Of a DNA stretch of 64,000 bases, positions 51,794 through 60,628 are shown piece after piece. Source of the DNA: Bacillota bacterium (GTDB lineage Bacteria; Bacillota; Clostridia; Christensenellales; JAEXRW01); assembly GCA_023454175.1 (NCBI GenBank), contig JAEXRW010000018.1, positions 62,001 to 126,000 on the forward strand. Direction: 5' to 3'. Positions within the stretch are counted from its first letter, which is position 1. The number at the start of each line of letters is the position of its first letter. The translations under genes and the position numbers were made by a program. The notes below the pieces were generated by a model. That model did not search any database. It worked only from the letters and a program-made list of their open reading frames with translations, and was not told the DNA's origin.

Positions 51794-52174
51794 GTCCCTT
51801 CCTCCTCTGTATGGGGAACACGTGGCTTATACCTTCCTCAGCGCGCGCACGCGCTTTCTTTTCTGGCAAAACCCCATGTTCCATTGGCGGCCCGGCTGCC
51901 ATTCCGTTCCCGGATTAGGCCCGTGGCTTTGCGTCGCATCCTTTCGACATGCTTTGCCTTTTTCAACGGATCACAGTATTCCGTGAAAAATATATTATGT
52001 TTTACACTCTCATATATATCACACGCATAATTGAATTGCAAGCTTATTTTACATATATTTTCATTTTGCTTTGTGTAATGTTGGAAAATGCGGTATGAAA
52101 CACGGTGCTATTGACGGAAATGTGTACGCGGGTGTATATTTTTACCATTCTTATCTGGTATTGGAGGCATCAGC
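51794..52174. other. 381-base divergent intergenic region
   Basis: The left part is the leader of the CAP/BIG2 gene with the riboswitch at 51881-51969. The right part is AT-rich and should hold both the promoter of that transcript (AT-rich TAATATATT on the minus strand near 51990) and that of the FMN-binding lipoprotein. Confidence 0.5.
51881..51969 (-). promoter_or_regulatory. Cyclic di-GMP-I (GEMM) riboswitch
   Basis: On the minus strand the GEMM-I core is plain: GGCAAAGC, the GAAA tetraloop stem GCATGTCGAAAGGATGC, then GACGCAAAGCC, the tetraloop receptor GGCCTAA and ATGGCAGCC. P1 forms from CCGTTG (51964-51969) and CAATGG (51881-51886). Just after P1, GGAACA (overlapping it by two bases) can instead pair with TGTTCC, which lies close before the GAGGAGG ribosome site (51801-51807). 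This suggests control of translation start. Confidence 0.85.
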
Positions 52175-52714
52175 ATGAATAAGTCAATCATTGTCCTTCC
52201 CGTCCTCCTGTTGCTGGGTTCGCTCCTGTGCGCCTGCCAGCCGCCTTCCGCTGCAGCGTCCCCGGCCTCCCAGGCGCAGCCCGGTATGCAGACCGCTTCA
52301 CCCGCCGTGACGGCAGCGGCGCCTTCCTCCAGCCCTTCCTCCGTTGAGCACAAAGCTGTCGGAGTATATAAGGACGGCACGTACACCTATATAGGGTTAA
52401 AAGACGGGGAAGGCTACTATGTAAAAGCTTCCATGGCGATAAAGGACGGCCGGATCGTCTCCATGGACTGGCAGATACTGGACAGCAACCACGGTGACCA
52501 GGTGTTTGACGACCGGTATGAAAATATTTATGCGGGCAATGACCTGTATATCCAGCAGTGCCGGGATAATATGAAAGGCCTGGTACAGTTTGTTCCCCGG
52601 CTTCTGCAGGTGCAGGATCCGGATCAGGTGGATACCGTCTCCGGCGCCACGTGGGTATACGATAAATTTGAAGAGGCCGCAAAGGCCCTGCTCAAACAAG
52701 CCGAGGTCAAATAA
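52175..52714 (+). CDS. FMN-binding domain lipoprotein (probable ApbE substrate)
   Basis: A 179-residue exported protein. The signal has lipobox LLCAC (Cys about residue 21), followed by an Ala/Ser/Pro linker (22-58). The FMN-binding domain begins with GVYKDGTYTYIGLKDGEGYY and ends with VDTVSGATWVYDKF, in which the Thr of SGAT is the usual site of covalent FMN attachment by ApbE. It probably carries electrons at the outer face of the membrane, like PplA of flavin-based extracellular electron transfer. The only ApbE in the window is 21 kb away at 30437. Confidence 0.9.
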   Translation: MNKSIIVLPVLLLLGSLLCACQPPSAAASPASQAQPGMQTASPAVTAAAPSSSPSSVEHKAVGVYKDGTYTYIGLKDGEGYYVKASMAIKDGRIVSMDWQILDSNHGDQVFDDRYENIYAGNDLYIQQCRDNMKGLVQFVPRLLQVQDPDQVDTVSGATWVYDKFEEAAKALLKQAEVK

Positions 52715-52733
52715 ACACTGTGCTGGAAACGCG

Positions 52734-52769
52734 AGGCCTGCCGGTTGATCCCGCAGGCCTTTTCCTTCT
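52734..52769 (+). terminator. Terminator after the FMN-binding lipoprotein gene
   Basis: AGGCCTGC (52734-52741) pairs with GCAGGCCT (52753-52760), followed by TTTTCCTTC. Confidence 0.8.
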
Positions 52770-52835
52770 GACATGTTGGAACGGTATTTTCGCCTTTCCG
52801 TGCAAACACAGGCCGTTTTATGCCGGCGTGCAGGT

Positions 52836-54305
52836 TTACTCACCTTCAGGCTCGGGTATTTCCTCTTCGATTACGCCCCCGTCTATGGCGTTGAAAAGAT
52901 AGTCGGTCTTGTTCCCTGGTACATTCCGCATGCCCTTTTCGGGTCTTGCGGGGTCGATGGGTATCTTCTGCATTTCTTCCGTATGGGCCACCCACATGGG
53001 CACCAGCAGTGCCTGGTCGGGATGGTCTTTCACGTTGATATACCCTGCTCTCAGTTCCACGGAGGTGACCTTTATCGTTGTTTCCCTCTGGAACATCCTT
53101 GTTTCAAAGGACTTCTTGTAGTAGATCTGGTTTTTGACCTTCTCCTGTATTTGCTCAAATGGCAGGAGCTGCACGTTTTCGGATTCGGTACCCGTCACCT
53201 TTGCGCATCCCATCCAGGTGAAGGAGAGGATGCCCTCGTCCGATACGTCTGCCCACACCTGTTCGTACCGGAAGGGGATGGTATAGGCGGGGGGTTCCTC
53301 TTCCTTTCTTCTACCCATGCCTGATTTTTGTTCATACCCGGCCAGGCCTCCGTTGGACCGGGTGAATTCGAAATGATAGCCGCCCTTTGGCAGGATCCTG
53401 CCCGTGCCGTCGTGCAAAGCCACCTTTTCTGCATCCGCCAGCACCAGGTCCTTCACCTGCAGGTCGTTCAGCGCCTTTTCCGCTTCCGCCAGGTATTTGT
53501 ATTTGTCAGCATCGCTCAATCCGGCGAAGGCGGCCGCGTACGCCTTTTTCTTGGCATCACCTAGTTCGCTCGTATAGCTGTTGATCTCCTCCGTATACCA
53601 ATGTTCCAGGTATGTGCTTCTGTTCGGTTTGTAATACCACAGGCCGTTGAAGTTTACCTTTCCTTTTTCGTAGTTACGCACCTCTAGGACCGGGTCGTCT
53701 TTCGATCCGGTATCGAAGGCCACGTTCAAAAAATTCTTGCCCAGCCCCGGGTCCTCTTTCCCGCTCTCGTAATCTCTTGCATAGGTCAGCATCGTGTCCG
53801 TGTATTCCCGTTGGTAGGTATCGGGCGCCTCGCTCATTTTCTTTTCCAGTTCCTTTACCCACGATTTTGAGTCTTCAGTGACTACGAACTGGCCGTCTCT
53901 CTCCTGGCCCCGCTTTGCCTCCACGATCTCCTGCGCATAGTCCGCCTTCGTCTTCACATACGGGTACTTGTACAGCTTTTTACCGCCGGAAAAGTAATGG
54001 ACCAGTTCGTCCACCCGCTGCTGGGTGAAAGCAAGCGGTTCCACCCTGGCCACGGAGTACTTGTCTGCGTTGGGCAGCGTGATGTCCGCGTCGAATTCGA
54101 TCGTCAGCAGGTGGTCCTTCTTGTACGTCTCCTTCCAGTGTGTCGGCGCTTCATATTTTTGGACAGCCGCCGGGGATTGCGCGAGTTTCTCCTCCAGTTT
54201 CCCGTCGTTCTTTTGAATGACCACGGGCTTGTCCGGCGTGGGCTGGCATCCGGTGAGCAATACACCCAGCAGCAGGCTGCACGCTCCGATCATGAACTTT
54301 TTCAT
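52836..54305 (-). CDS. DUF6034-like lipoprotein, paralog 1
   Basis: A 489-residue exported protein, lipobox LLTGC (Cys20), then QPTPDKPVVIQKNDGKLEEK. The mature domain repeats segments found in the two next genes and in the BlaR1 C-terminus: DADITLPNADKYSVARVEPL, FTQQRVDELVHYF, PPAYTIPFRYEQV, LLPFEQIQEKVKNQIYYK and a closing YLFNAIDGGVIEEE. The family is known to me only as a clostridial domain of unknown function. It is the last and most diverged of three tandem paralogs. AAGGAGC precedes ATG at 54305. It probably binds an external ligand or the related BlaR1 domain. Confidence 0.82.
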   Translation of the reverse strand: MKKFMIGACSLLLGVLLTGCQPTPDKPVVIQKNDGKLEEKLAQSPAAVQKYEAPTHWKETYKKDHLLTIEFDADITLPNADKYSVARVEPLAFTQQRVDELVHYFSGGKKLYKYPYVKTKADYAQEIVEAKRGQERDGQFVVTEDSKSWVKELEKKMSEAPDTYQREYTDTMLTYARDYESGKEDPGLGKNFLNVAFDTGSKDDPVLEVRNYEKGKVNFNGLWYYKPNRSTYLEHWYTEEINSYTSELGDAKKKAYAAAFAGLSDADKYKYLAEAEKALNDLQVKDLVLADAEKVALHDGTGRILPKGGYHFEFTRSNGGLAGYEQKSGMGRRKEEEPPAYTIPFRYEQVWADVSDEGILSFTWMGCAKVTGTESENVQLLPFEQIQEKVKNQIYYKKSFETRMFQRETTIKVTSVELRAGYINVKDHPDQALLVPMWVAHTEEMQKIPIDPARPEKGMRNVPGNKTDYLFNAIDGGVIEEEIPEPEGE

Positions 54306-54359
54306 TCGTAGCTCCTTCCAAATGCGTCTTGCGAGCAAGGCTGGCCTGAGCAGTAATAG

Positions 54360-55817
54360 CTAATCCATGTTGATTTCGATCACGCCTCCGTCGATGGCGT
54401 TGAACATGTAGTCCTCCCTGTTTCCCTGACGTACCTTGACTCCTTTTTCGGGATCCAGCGTGTCGTTGTATACCGTGCGCATCTCCAGCGTATGGAGTAT
54501 CCATGCCGGGACTATCAGCGTCTGGCCGGGATGGTCCTTCACCGGGACATACTGCATCCTCAGTTCCATGGAGGTCACATGTACCGTCAAGCTTTGCACA
54601 TACGATAGGTTGAACGATTCTTTGTAGTAGATCTGGTTCCTCACCTTGTCTTTCAGTTGGTCAAAAGGGAGCAGCTCCACATTTTCAGTAAGGGTCTCCG
54701 TTGCCCTGGACTGCCCATTCCAGCGAAAGGATTCAATCTCCCCGCCGGCTACGGTTACTATGACTCTTTCAGGATCAAAAGGAATGGTATACGCAGGCGG
54801 TTCCTCGCCTTTGTTTCTCCCGCCTCCGTTGGGTATGTACACAGGGATTCCCCCGCATGCGCGTGCGAAATCAAATACATACCCGCCCTTCGGGGGTTTG
54901 CTGCCCGTTATCCCCTGCAGGGCCACCTTGTCGCTCCCCACCAGCATCATGTCTTTCACCTGCAGGTCGTCCAGCACCTTCCAGGCCTTTGCCAGGTAGT
55001 CTTCTTTCAAGGATTCCGGCACGCCGGCATAGATGTCCTCGTACTTCTTTTTTTGTGCTTCATCCATATCCCTGATTCCATACGGGTCGTTTTTGATTTC
55101 CTGGAGGTAATAGGTTTCCCTTGTGCCGTCTTCATTCGGCCTGCAATAATTGAAAAAGGTGCCGTCTCCCGGGCTTTGTGCAAAGATACTGTAATAGATC
55201 TCCGGGTCTTCAAACTCCCCGGTCTCCACGGCCACGCTCAGGAAGTTCTTCCCGTACTCGGTGTTTTCTTTCCCGCTTTGGAAGTCACGCTGGTAGTCCA
55301 GCGTCGTATCCACATATTCCCGCTGGTAGGTGTCGGGCGCTTGGCTCATCCTTTGCTCCAGCTCCTTTACCCACGCCTTGGAGTCCTCGGTAACCACAAA
55401 TTTACCGTCCACCTCCTGCCCGCGCTTGGCCTCCACGATCTCCGCCGCGTACTCCGCCTTGGTTTTGACGGCCGGGTAGCGGTACAGCTTCTTTCCGCCC
55501 GCAAAGTAATTCACCAGTTCGTCCACCCGCTGCTGGGACAGGGTGACGGGTTCCACCTTCACCACCGGATACTTATCTGCATTGGGCAGCGTAATATCCG
55601 CGTCGAATTCCACCGTCAGCCTGTCCCGCGTATACGTCTCCTTCCAGTGTGCTGGTGCCTCATACTTTTTTGCCGGTGCCGGGGATTGTGCGATCTTTTC
55701 CTCCATCCTCCCGTCACCTTTGTTCACCACGGCGGGCTTGTCCGGCGTGGGCTGGCATCCTGCGAGAAGAACCACGCAAAGAAGCAATCCGCACAATACT
55801 GCAACCGTTATTTTCAT
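54360..55817 (-). CDS. DUF6034-like lipoprotein, paralog 2
   Basis: A 485-residue lipoprotein with lipobox LLAGC (Cys21) and QPTPDKPAVVNKGDGRMEEK. It shares long near-identical stretches with paralog 3, for example KLYRYPAVKTKAEYAAEIVE, then KRGQEVDGKFVVTEDSKAWV, so these two arose from a recent duplication. The closing YMFNAIDGGVIEINMD is common to the group. The C-terminal central part differs most (ARACGGIPVYIPNGGGR). AGAGGTGAAGG precedes the start. The gaps to its neighbours are only about 55 bases. Confidence 0.82.
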   Translation of the reverse strand: MKITVAVLCGLLLCVVLLAGCQPTPDKPAVVNKGDGRMEEKIAQSPAPAKKYEAPAHWKETYTRDRLTVEFDADITLPNADKYPVVKVEPVTLSQQRVDELVNYFAGGKKLYRYPAVKTKAEYAAEIVEAKRGQEVDGKFVVTEDSKAWVKELEQRMSQAPDTYQREYVDTTLDYQRDFQSGKENTEYGKNFLSVAVETGEFEDPEIYYSIFAQSPGDGTFFNYCRPNEDGTRETYYLQEIKNDPYGIRDMDEAQKKKYEDIYAGVPESLKEDYLAKAWKVLDDLQVKDMMLVGSDKVALQGITGSKPPKGGYVFDFARACGGIPVYIPNGGGRNKGEEPPAYTIPFDPERVIVTVAGGEIESFRWNGQSRATETLTENVELLPFDQLKDKVRNQIYYKESFNLSYVQSLTVHVTSMELRMQYVPVKDHPGQTLIVPAWILHTLEMRTVYNDTLDPEKGVKVRQGNREDYMFNAIDGGVIEINMD

Positions 55818-55874
55818 ATTCCTTCACCTCTCGGGACAACGTCGGTTTCGCATGAATAAGGCCGGGACTCAGGA

Positions 55875-57347
55875 TCATTTATCGCGTCCGAAATCAATCT
55901 CGATCACGCCTCCGTCGATGGCGTTGAACATGTAATCCTCCCTGTTCCCCGGCATGGTCTTCGAGCCTTTTTCAGGATACCGCGGATCCGTCGGTATCGT
56001 CATGCTTTGCTGCGTATGGAATACCCATATCGGCACCAGCAGCGCCTGGCCGGGGTGGTCCTTAATGCCGATATAACCCACCCGCAGTTCCGCGGAAGTC
56101 ACATTATCCGTCATCCCCTGTGTGAACGGGCTTTTGAACAGGAATGAATCTTTGTAGTAGATCTGGTTCTTCACCTTCTCCTGTATCTGGTCAAAAGGAA
56201 GCAGCGCCACATTCTCCGACTGTGTCTCCGTCACCTTTACCTGGCCGTACCAGTGAAAGGCTGCGATCTCTCCGTCCGACACAGTGACATCTACCTGTTC
56301 CTGCATGAAAGGAATGGTATAGGCAGGCGGTTCCTCATCCTTGTGCCTGCTGCCTCCCTGGGGCATGTAGCCCGCGATGCCGCCGCTCGCGCGCATGAAT
56401 TCAAACAGGTACCCGCCCTTCTGTGGTTTCGTGTCCGCCGCGCCCTGCAGGGCCACCTTGTCGGTCTTCACCAGGACCACGTCCTTCACTCCCAGATCGT
56501 CCATTGCCTTTTGGGCCTTTGCCAGGTACTCTTCCTTTACGGAATCCGGTATGCTCGCGAAGATGGCTTCGTATCTCTTTTTCCGTGCGTCATCGTACCC
56601 GCCCATGTTTGCGGGTTCGTTTTTCAGATCCTGGATGTAAAAGGACTCCGCCGTACCGTCTTGATACGGGATATAATAGCCGAAACCGGTCCCGCCTCCA
56701 TGGCTCTGCACATAGTTGCTTAGGGAAATATTCGGGTCGTCTTTTGAGCCCGTATCCACGGCCACGCTCAGGTAATTCTTCCCGTATTCCGTATTTTCTT
56801 TCGCGCTCTCGTATTCCCGCTCATAGTCCAGCATCGTATCCACGTATTCCCGCTGGTAGGTATCGGGCGCCTGGCTCATCCTTTGCTCCAGCTCCTTTAC
56901 CCACGCCTTGGAGTCCTCGGTAACTACGAATTTGCCGTCCACCTCCTGCCCCCGCTTGGCCTCCACGATCTCCGCCGCATAATCCGCCTTGGTCTTCACG
57001 GCCGGGTAGCGGTACAGCTTTTTCCCCGCGGCGAAGTAGTTTACCAGTTCGTCCACCCGCTGCTGGGTCAGGGTGAGGGGCTCTACCTTCACCACCGGGT
57101 ATTTGTCCACATTGGGCATAGTGATGTCAGCGTCGAATTCCACCTTCAGCTTGTCCCGTGTGTACGTCTCCTTCCAGTGCTTGGGCGCCTCGTACTTCTG
57201 CACCGGTGCGGAGGACTGGGAGATCTTCTCTTCCAGCTTTCCGTCGTTTTTCTGCACCACGGCGGGCTTGTCCGGCGTGGGCTGACATGCTGCCAGGAGG
57301 GTGAGGCATAGCGCCAGTGTGGTCGCTGCGGTCAGTATTTTTCTCAT
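55875..57347 (-). CDS. DUF6034-like lipoprotein, paralog 3
   Basis: A 490-residue lipoprotein, lipobox LLAAC (Cys21), QPTPDKPAVVQKNDGKLEEK. It is the first of the three tandem genes after blaR1. Shared core blocks include DADITMPNVDKYPVVKVEPL, LTQQRVDELVNYF, PPAYTIPFMQEQVDV, LLPFDQIQEKVKNQIYYK and YMFNAIDGGVIEIDFG. ATG at 57347 lies after GAGGTGA; GTG at 57356 is a weaker choice. Its promoter region (57348-57649) is AT-rich and follows the blaR1 terminator, so it may start a separate transcript. Confidence 0.83.
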   Translation of the reverse strand: MRKILTAATTLALCLTLLAACQPTPDKPAVVQKNDGKLEEKISQSSAPVQKYEAPKHWKETYTRDKLKVEFDADITMPNVDKYPVVKVEPLTLTQQRVDELVNYFAAGKKLYRYPAVKTKADYAAEIVEAKRGQEVDGKFVVTEDSKAWVKELEQRMSQAPDTYQREYVDTMLDYEREYESAKENTEYGKNYLSVAVDTGSKDDPNISLSNYVQSHGGGTGFGYYIPYQDGTAESFYIQDLKNEPANMGGYDDARKKRYEAIFASIPDSVKEEYLAKAQKAMDDLGVKDVVLVKTDKVALQGAADTKPQKGGYLFEFMRASGGIAGYMPQGGSRHKDEEPPAYTIPFMQEQVDVTVSDGEIAAFHWYGQVKVTETQSENVALLPFDQIQEKVKNQIYYKDSFLFKSPFTQGMTDNVTSAELRVGYIGIKDHPGQALLVPIWVFHTQQSMTIPTDPRYPEKGSKTMPGNREDYMFNAIDGGVIEIDFGRDK

Positions 57348-57600
57348 TGGTGTCACCTCGTTGAAGTTATTTCTGGTATTTTCATGCCTTGATGCCCGTC
57401 ATTGAAGTTTGTATCGCTGAGCGTGATAAGCGGATAGTATACCTTATTTAAAAGCCTCGTTGGGATGTGTGGCTTTGAATTTTGCAGGTCGCTCCCGGTA
57501 TGCGGCGGATGTTTTAATAAATTATTAAGATATGATTCTTATTTGTTTCGTATCTATTGTGATTTTAATATGCGTTTCATATTTTGTCAATACAGGTGGT

Positions 57601-57645
57601 TAAAAGGAAAAAGGACGGTCGGCATTCCTGCCGCCGCCCTTTTTC
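57601..57645 (-). terminator. Terminator after blaR1
   Basis: On the minus strand AAAAAGG with GC-rich inner stem (GGCGGC ... GCCGACC) pairs with CCTTTTT, followed by CCTTTT. It separates blaR1 from the lipoprotein genes. The rest of the 57348-57649 gap is AT-rich, without a recognisable gene. Confidence 0.65.
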
Positions 57646-57649
57646 GGTT

Positions 57650-60157
57650 TCAATATCCTTTTTCCCTGTCGATGGCGCTGCCGTCGATGGCGTTCAGTGT
57701 CAGGTAGCTCCGCTCCTCCCCCAGCCACGGGTCAAACGTCTTGCCGTTCATGGTCCATTGCATCGTCCCCATGAAGTCCCACACCGGGATGATCAGCATG
57801 GCTCCCGGGCTGTCCTTCTGGGCCACCCGCATCAGCCCCAGTTTGATGGATGTGATGTGGATATCCACCGTCGTATCCTTGTCGGCATACGTCTTGTAAA
57901 AGATGTTCTGCTTCGCCCGCTCCATCACCTGGTCAAAGGGGATGAGGCCCGCGTTCTCCGATACCGTGGTCGCGATCTTGTGGATGTTCTTCCATTCAAA
58001 GTTCAGGATGCCCTGGTCCGATATGCTCAGCACCAGCGATTCGGGATCCAGATGTCGTATATACTCTCCCTCCGTCCAGCCCTCCGGCGGCGCTTCGGAG
58101 TCGGATTGGTGGGATGGTATGACGGGGTGTATGGGCACGCCGCCCGCCACCCTTTCAAACTGCACCACCCAGCAAAATCCCTTGCTGCTTGGTTTTGCGC
58201 CCGCCAGCTTGGGTTCCACTACGATATTCCCCCAGTCGATGGACGCCGCCTGCATGTCGGTGATGCCCATCTCGGTGAGCGCCTTCTGCGCCTGCGCCAG
58301 CGCGTCTTCCCGGCTCAGTTTCAGGTCTTCCGGCACCTTGTCGCTTACTTCGGTGTTGTTTTTCGCCGCCTCCTTGGCCTTGTATTCCAGCGCCATTTGC
58401 GCAAACAAGTCCTTGTAGTATTCATAATGGATGCTGTTGTATCGGTAGCCTTCCTTCTCATCCAGATAGTTTTGCGCGGAAAATGTGGAGAACTGGCCGT
58501 CTTCGGTATTGGCCGATAGGTTCACCATTTCCCCCATGTCCTGGCCTTTGAAGATATACGGTGCCAGTTTCAGCGTCCCCGGCTGGCTGGGATTCGCGCG
58601 TTTTTCCGGCGCCGTCGCATACTTCTGCTGGTAGTCCTTGATGCGTGCTTCATAATCCTTGTATACCTTCTCGCGGGATTCGCCGTCAAATACGTTGTTG
58701 AATTCGCCATCCTTCATCTGCTTGGCCCGCTGCAGGCTCTGCTGCTCCCGGATGATCTGGGCCTGGAGTTCCTCCCTGGTCTGCTGTTTGTAGTAATCCT
58801 CCGGCAGTGTGAAGATAGGCCTTCCCCCCAGCAGATAGGTCCCGATCTTGTCCACCTGCTCCTGCGTGAATGCGGCTGGCTCGGCTTTGTATACCGGGTA
58901 CTTCTCCGCATCGGGCACCTCCACCGATGCGTCAAATGTGATGTTCACCTTTGCCTTGGATGCCGTGTCCGTCACCTTCGGGGGTGCCTGGTATTTGTTC
59001 GGAGGCAGCGCCGACTGGGTGATCTTTTGTTCCAGGTCGGTCTTCCCTACCACGGGCGGGGCTGAAGGTGTGGGCTGGCATGCCGTCAGGATCCCTGATA
59101 CCGCCATCAGCAAGGCAACGATGATGGCTGCGATTCTCCCGCCCCTGCTCGTCTTGTTCTGTTTGAACATATCCATGATGCGCTTCTCCAGCTTCTGCCG
59201 CCCGTCGTTGATGCTCATGGCTGCGTGCAGCAGTGAATGCGTGCGCCCGGCGTACTGCAGTACGGTGCCGATATAGCCCTGTCTCCCCTCCCTGCCCAGG
59301 ATGCGGATCACACGCTGGTCGCATACGCTCTCCATGTCCTTGCGGATGATGCGGAAGCACACCCATACCAGCGGGTTGAACCAGTATACCGCGTTCAGGA
59401 TGTTCAGCATGCAGATGATGGCCAGGTCTCCCTTCTTCAGGTGCATCAGTTCGTGGATGCACACGTGGCGGATCCGTTCTTCCTCCGCCGTCTTCAGGTC
59501 CGCGGGCAGTATCAGTACCGGGTTCAGCAGTCCCATCACCGCCGGCGCGGGGACCGCGCGTTGTATGATGATTCTGACGTTCCGCCTTATGCCCATCTCC
59601 TGCCTGCACTGGTTGAATACGCGCAGTACGCTGTCCGGCACGGCTGCACGTGCATGGGTTATCCTCCGCCGCAGGTTTCGTGCGCTTCCCCCCAGCCAGG
59701 CTCCCGTCCCGATAATCCCTGTACCCCAGATGATCAGTGCCCACACCGTCCAGGGTATGGATGCTGAAACAGGGTTTGTATTTGTATGCACTGTCGTTGA
59801 ATCGGTACCGGTGTCCGGGGCTTTGCTCTGAAGGGCAGGGTCGGTAACTGCAGGGATAGTGGCTGTATCTGTCATATTCATTTTAACGTTTTGGGCGGTG
59901 GATAGTGGCAGCGGCGCCTGGGCCTGCTGCGCGGTAACGGGGGAAGCCTGTGCCTTGAAGAGTTGGAACGGGCTGATATCGCTGGGAAACCCAAAAGGCG
60001 TCACCAGCTTGATCAGCACCGCCGCCCACAGGAGGTATTGCACCATGGCTGAGAGCTTCTTCTGGAATACCCTTCGTACCAGCATCATGAGTCCGAAAAG
60101 GACTGTGAAGACGGCTGTATTCACCAGCAGCGTCAGGATGATATTATCGGTGTTCAT
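57650..60157 (-). CDS. BlaR1-type M56 membrane peptidase fused to a DUF6034-like sensor
   Basis: An 835-residue signal transducer. Four membrane segments surround the M56 zinc peptidase: zinc motif HELMH (235-239) in HVCIHELMHLKKGD, third ligand region ESVCDQR (276-282). The last membrane helix (about 342-358) runs into ACQPTPSAPPVV, which copies the lipobox and first mature residues of the three lipoproteins downstream. The extracytoplasmic C-terminal half (360-835) is homologous to those lipoproteins (FDASVEVPDAEKYPVYKAEP, LIPFDQVMERAKQNIFYK, LTLNAIDGSAID) and replaces the penicillin-binding sensor of classical BlaR1. It likely cleaves or triggers loss of the BlaI-type repressor when the sensor is engaged. 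It overlaps the repressor gene by 14 bases. Confidence 0.9.
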   Translation of the reverse strand: MNTDNIILTLLVNTAVFTVLFGLMMLVRRVFQKKLSAMVQYLLWAAVLIKLVTPFGFPSDISPFQLFKAQASPVTAQQAQAPLPLSTAQNVKMNMTDTATIPAVTDPALQSKAPDTGTDSTTVHTNTNPVSASIPWTVWALIIWGTGIIGTGAWLGGSARNLRRRITHARAAVPDSVLRVFNQCRQEMGIRRNVRIIIQRAVPAPAVMGLLNPVLILPADLKTAEEERIRHVCIHELMHLKKGDLAIICMLNILNAVYWFNPLVWVCFRIIRKDMESVCDQRVIRILGREGRQGYIGTVLQYAGRTHSLLHAAMSINDGRQKLEKRIMDMFKQNKTSRGGRIAAIIVALLMAVSGILTACQPTPSAPPVVGKTDLEQKITQSALPPNKYQAPPKVTDTASKAKVNITFDASVEVPDAEKYPVYKAEPAAFTQEQVDKIGTYLLGGRPIFTLPEDYYKQQTREELQAQIIREQQSLQRAKQMKDGEFNNVFDGESREKVYKDYEARIKDYQQKYATAPEKRANPSQPGTLKLAPYIFKGQDMGEMVNLSANTEDGQFSTFSAQNYLDEKEGYRYNSIHYEYYKDLFAQMALEYKAKEAAKNNTEVSDKVPEDLKLSREDALAQAQKALTEMGITDMQAASIDWGNIVVEPKLAGAKPSSKGFCWVVQFERVAGGVPIHPVIPSHQSDSEAPPEGWTEGEYIRHLDPESLVLSISDQGILNFEWKNIHKIATTVSENAGLIPFDQVMERAKQNIFYKTYADKDTTVDIHITSIKLGLMRVAQKDSPGAMLIIPVWDFMGTMQWTMNGKTFDPWLGEERSYLTLNAIDGSAIDREKGY

Positions 60158-60554
60158 CGTCTCCGCCTCCTTCCGCCCTGTCCATCTTCGCCGCCAGCTC
60201 CATCAGCTCGTGCCGGTCGCCGTCCGAGAGCTGTCCGTTTTCCGCCATCATCGCCACCAGCCTCCCCATGGAGCCCGTGCTGATGCGTGAAAGCAGCGTC
60301 TCGCTTTCGGATCGCAAGGCCTCTGCCCGTGTGATGATCGGAAAATACAGCTTGTCCCGTAGGTTCTTGTCTTCGCAGCCTATGAGCCCTTTCTCCAGCA
60401 TGATGCGCAGGTACGAGTGGTACGTCTTGTACTGCCACTGCACGTCGGGCTGCTCGTTTTGGATGCTTTTGATGATCTCCTTCATCGTCTGTGGTTTGCT
60501 GTCCCACAATGCCCGCAGGATGGTCCATTCCGCGTCCAGCAGTTTCTTCTCCAT
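60144..60554 (-). CDS. BlaI/MecI-family repressor
   Basis: A 136-residue winged-helix repressor. The opening LLDAEWTILRALWDSKPQTM is the family's first helices, with wing text YLRIMLEKGLIGCEDKNL and a C-terminal dimerisation helix. The usual BlaR1-dependent cleavage site is not obvious. ATG at 60554 was chosen because AAGGCGG lies 8 bases upstream. Its gene has a promoter with overlapping inverted repeats (60578-60641), so it probably represses itself and blaR1. Confidence 0.9.
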   Translation of the reverse strand: MEKKLLDAEWTILRALWDSKPQTMKEIIKSIQNEQPDVQWQYKTYHSYLRIMLEKGLIGCEDKNLRDKLYFPIITRAEALRSESETLLSRISTGSMGRLVAMMAENGQLSDGDRHELMELAAKMDRAEGGGDDEHR

Positions 60555-60577
60555 ATGCATCGCCGCCTTAATATAAA

Positions 60578-60628
60578 ATACTTCTTACTTTCATGAGATA
60601 TCTCATATCTCAATATTATAAGAAGTAT
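60578..60628. promoter_or_regulatory. Candidate BlaI operator region
   Basis: ATACTTCTTA (60578-60587) and TAAGAAGTAT (60619-60628) form an inverted repeat that encloses a perfect 14-base palindrome, ATGAGATATCTCAT (60593-60606). All lie between the -35 element and the start codon. They do not show the classical TACA/TGTA Bla box, so the assignment rests on position. Confidence 0.5.

Noticed and set aside
54657..55859. A 400-codon plus-strand open frame
   Set aside because: Antisense to lipoprotein paralog 2. The matching antisense frame also appears opposite paralog 3, as expected for a duplicated shadow.
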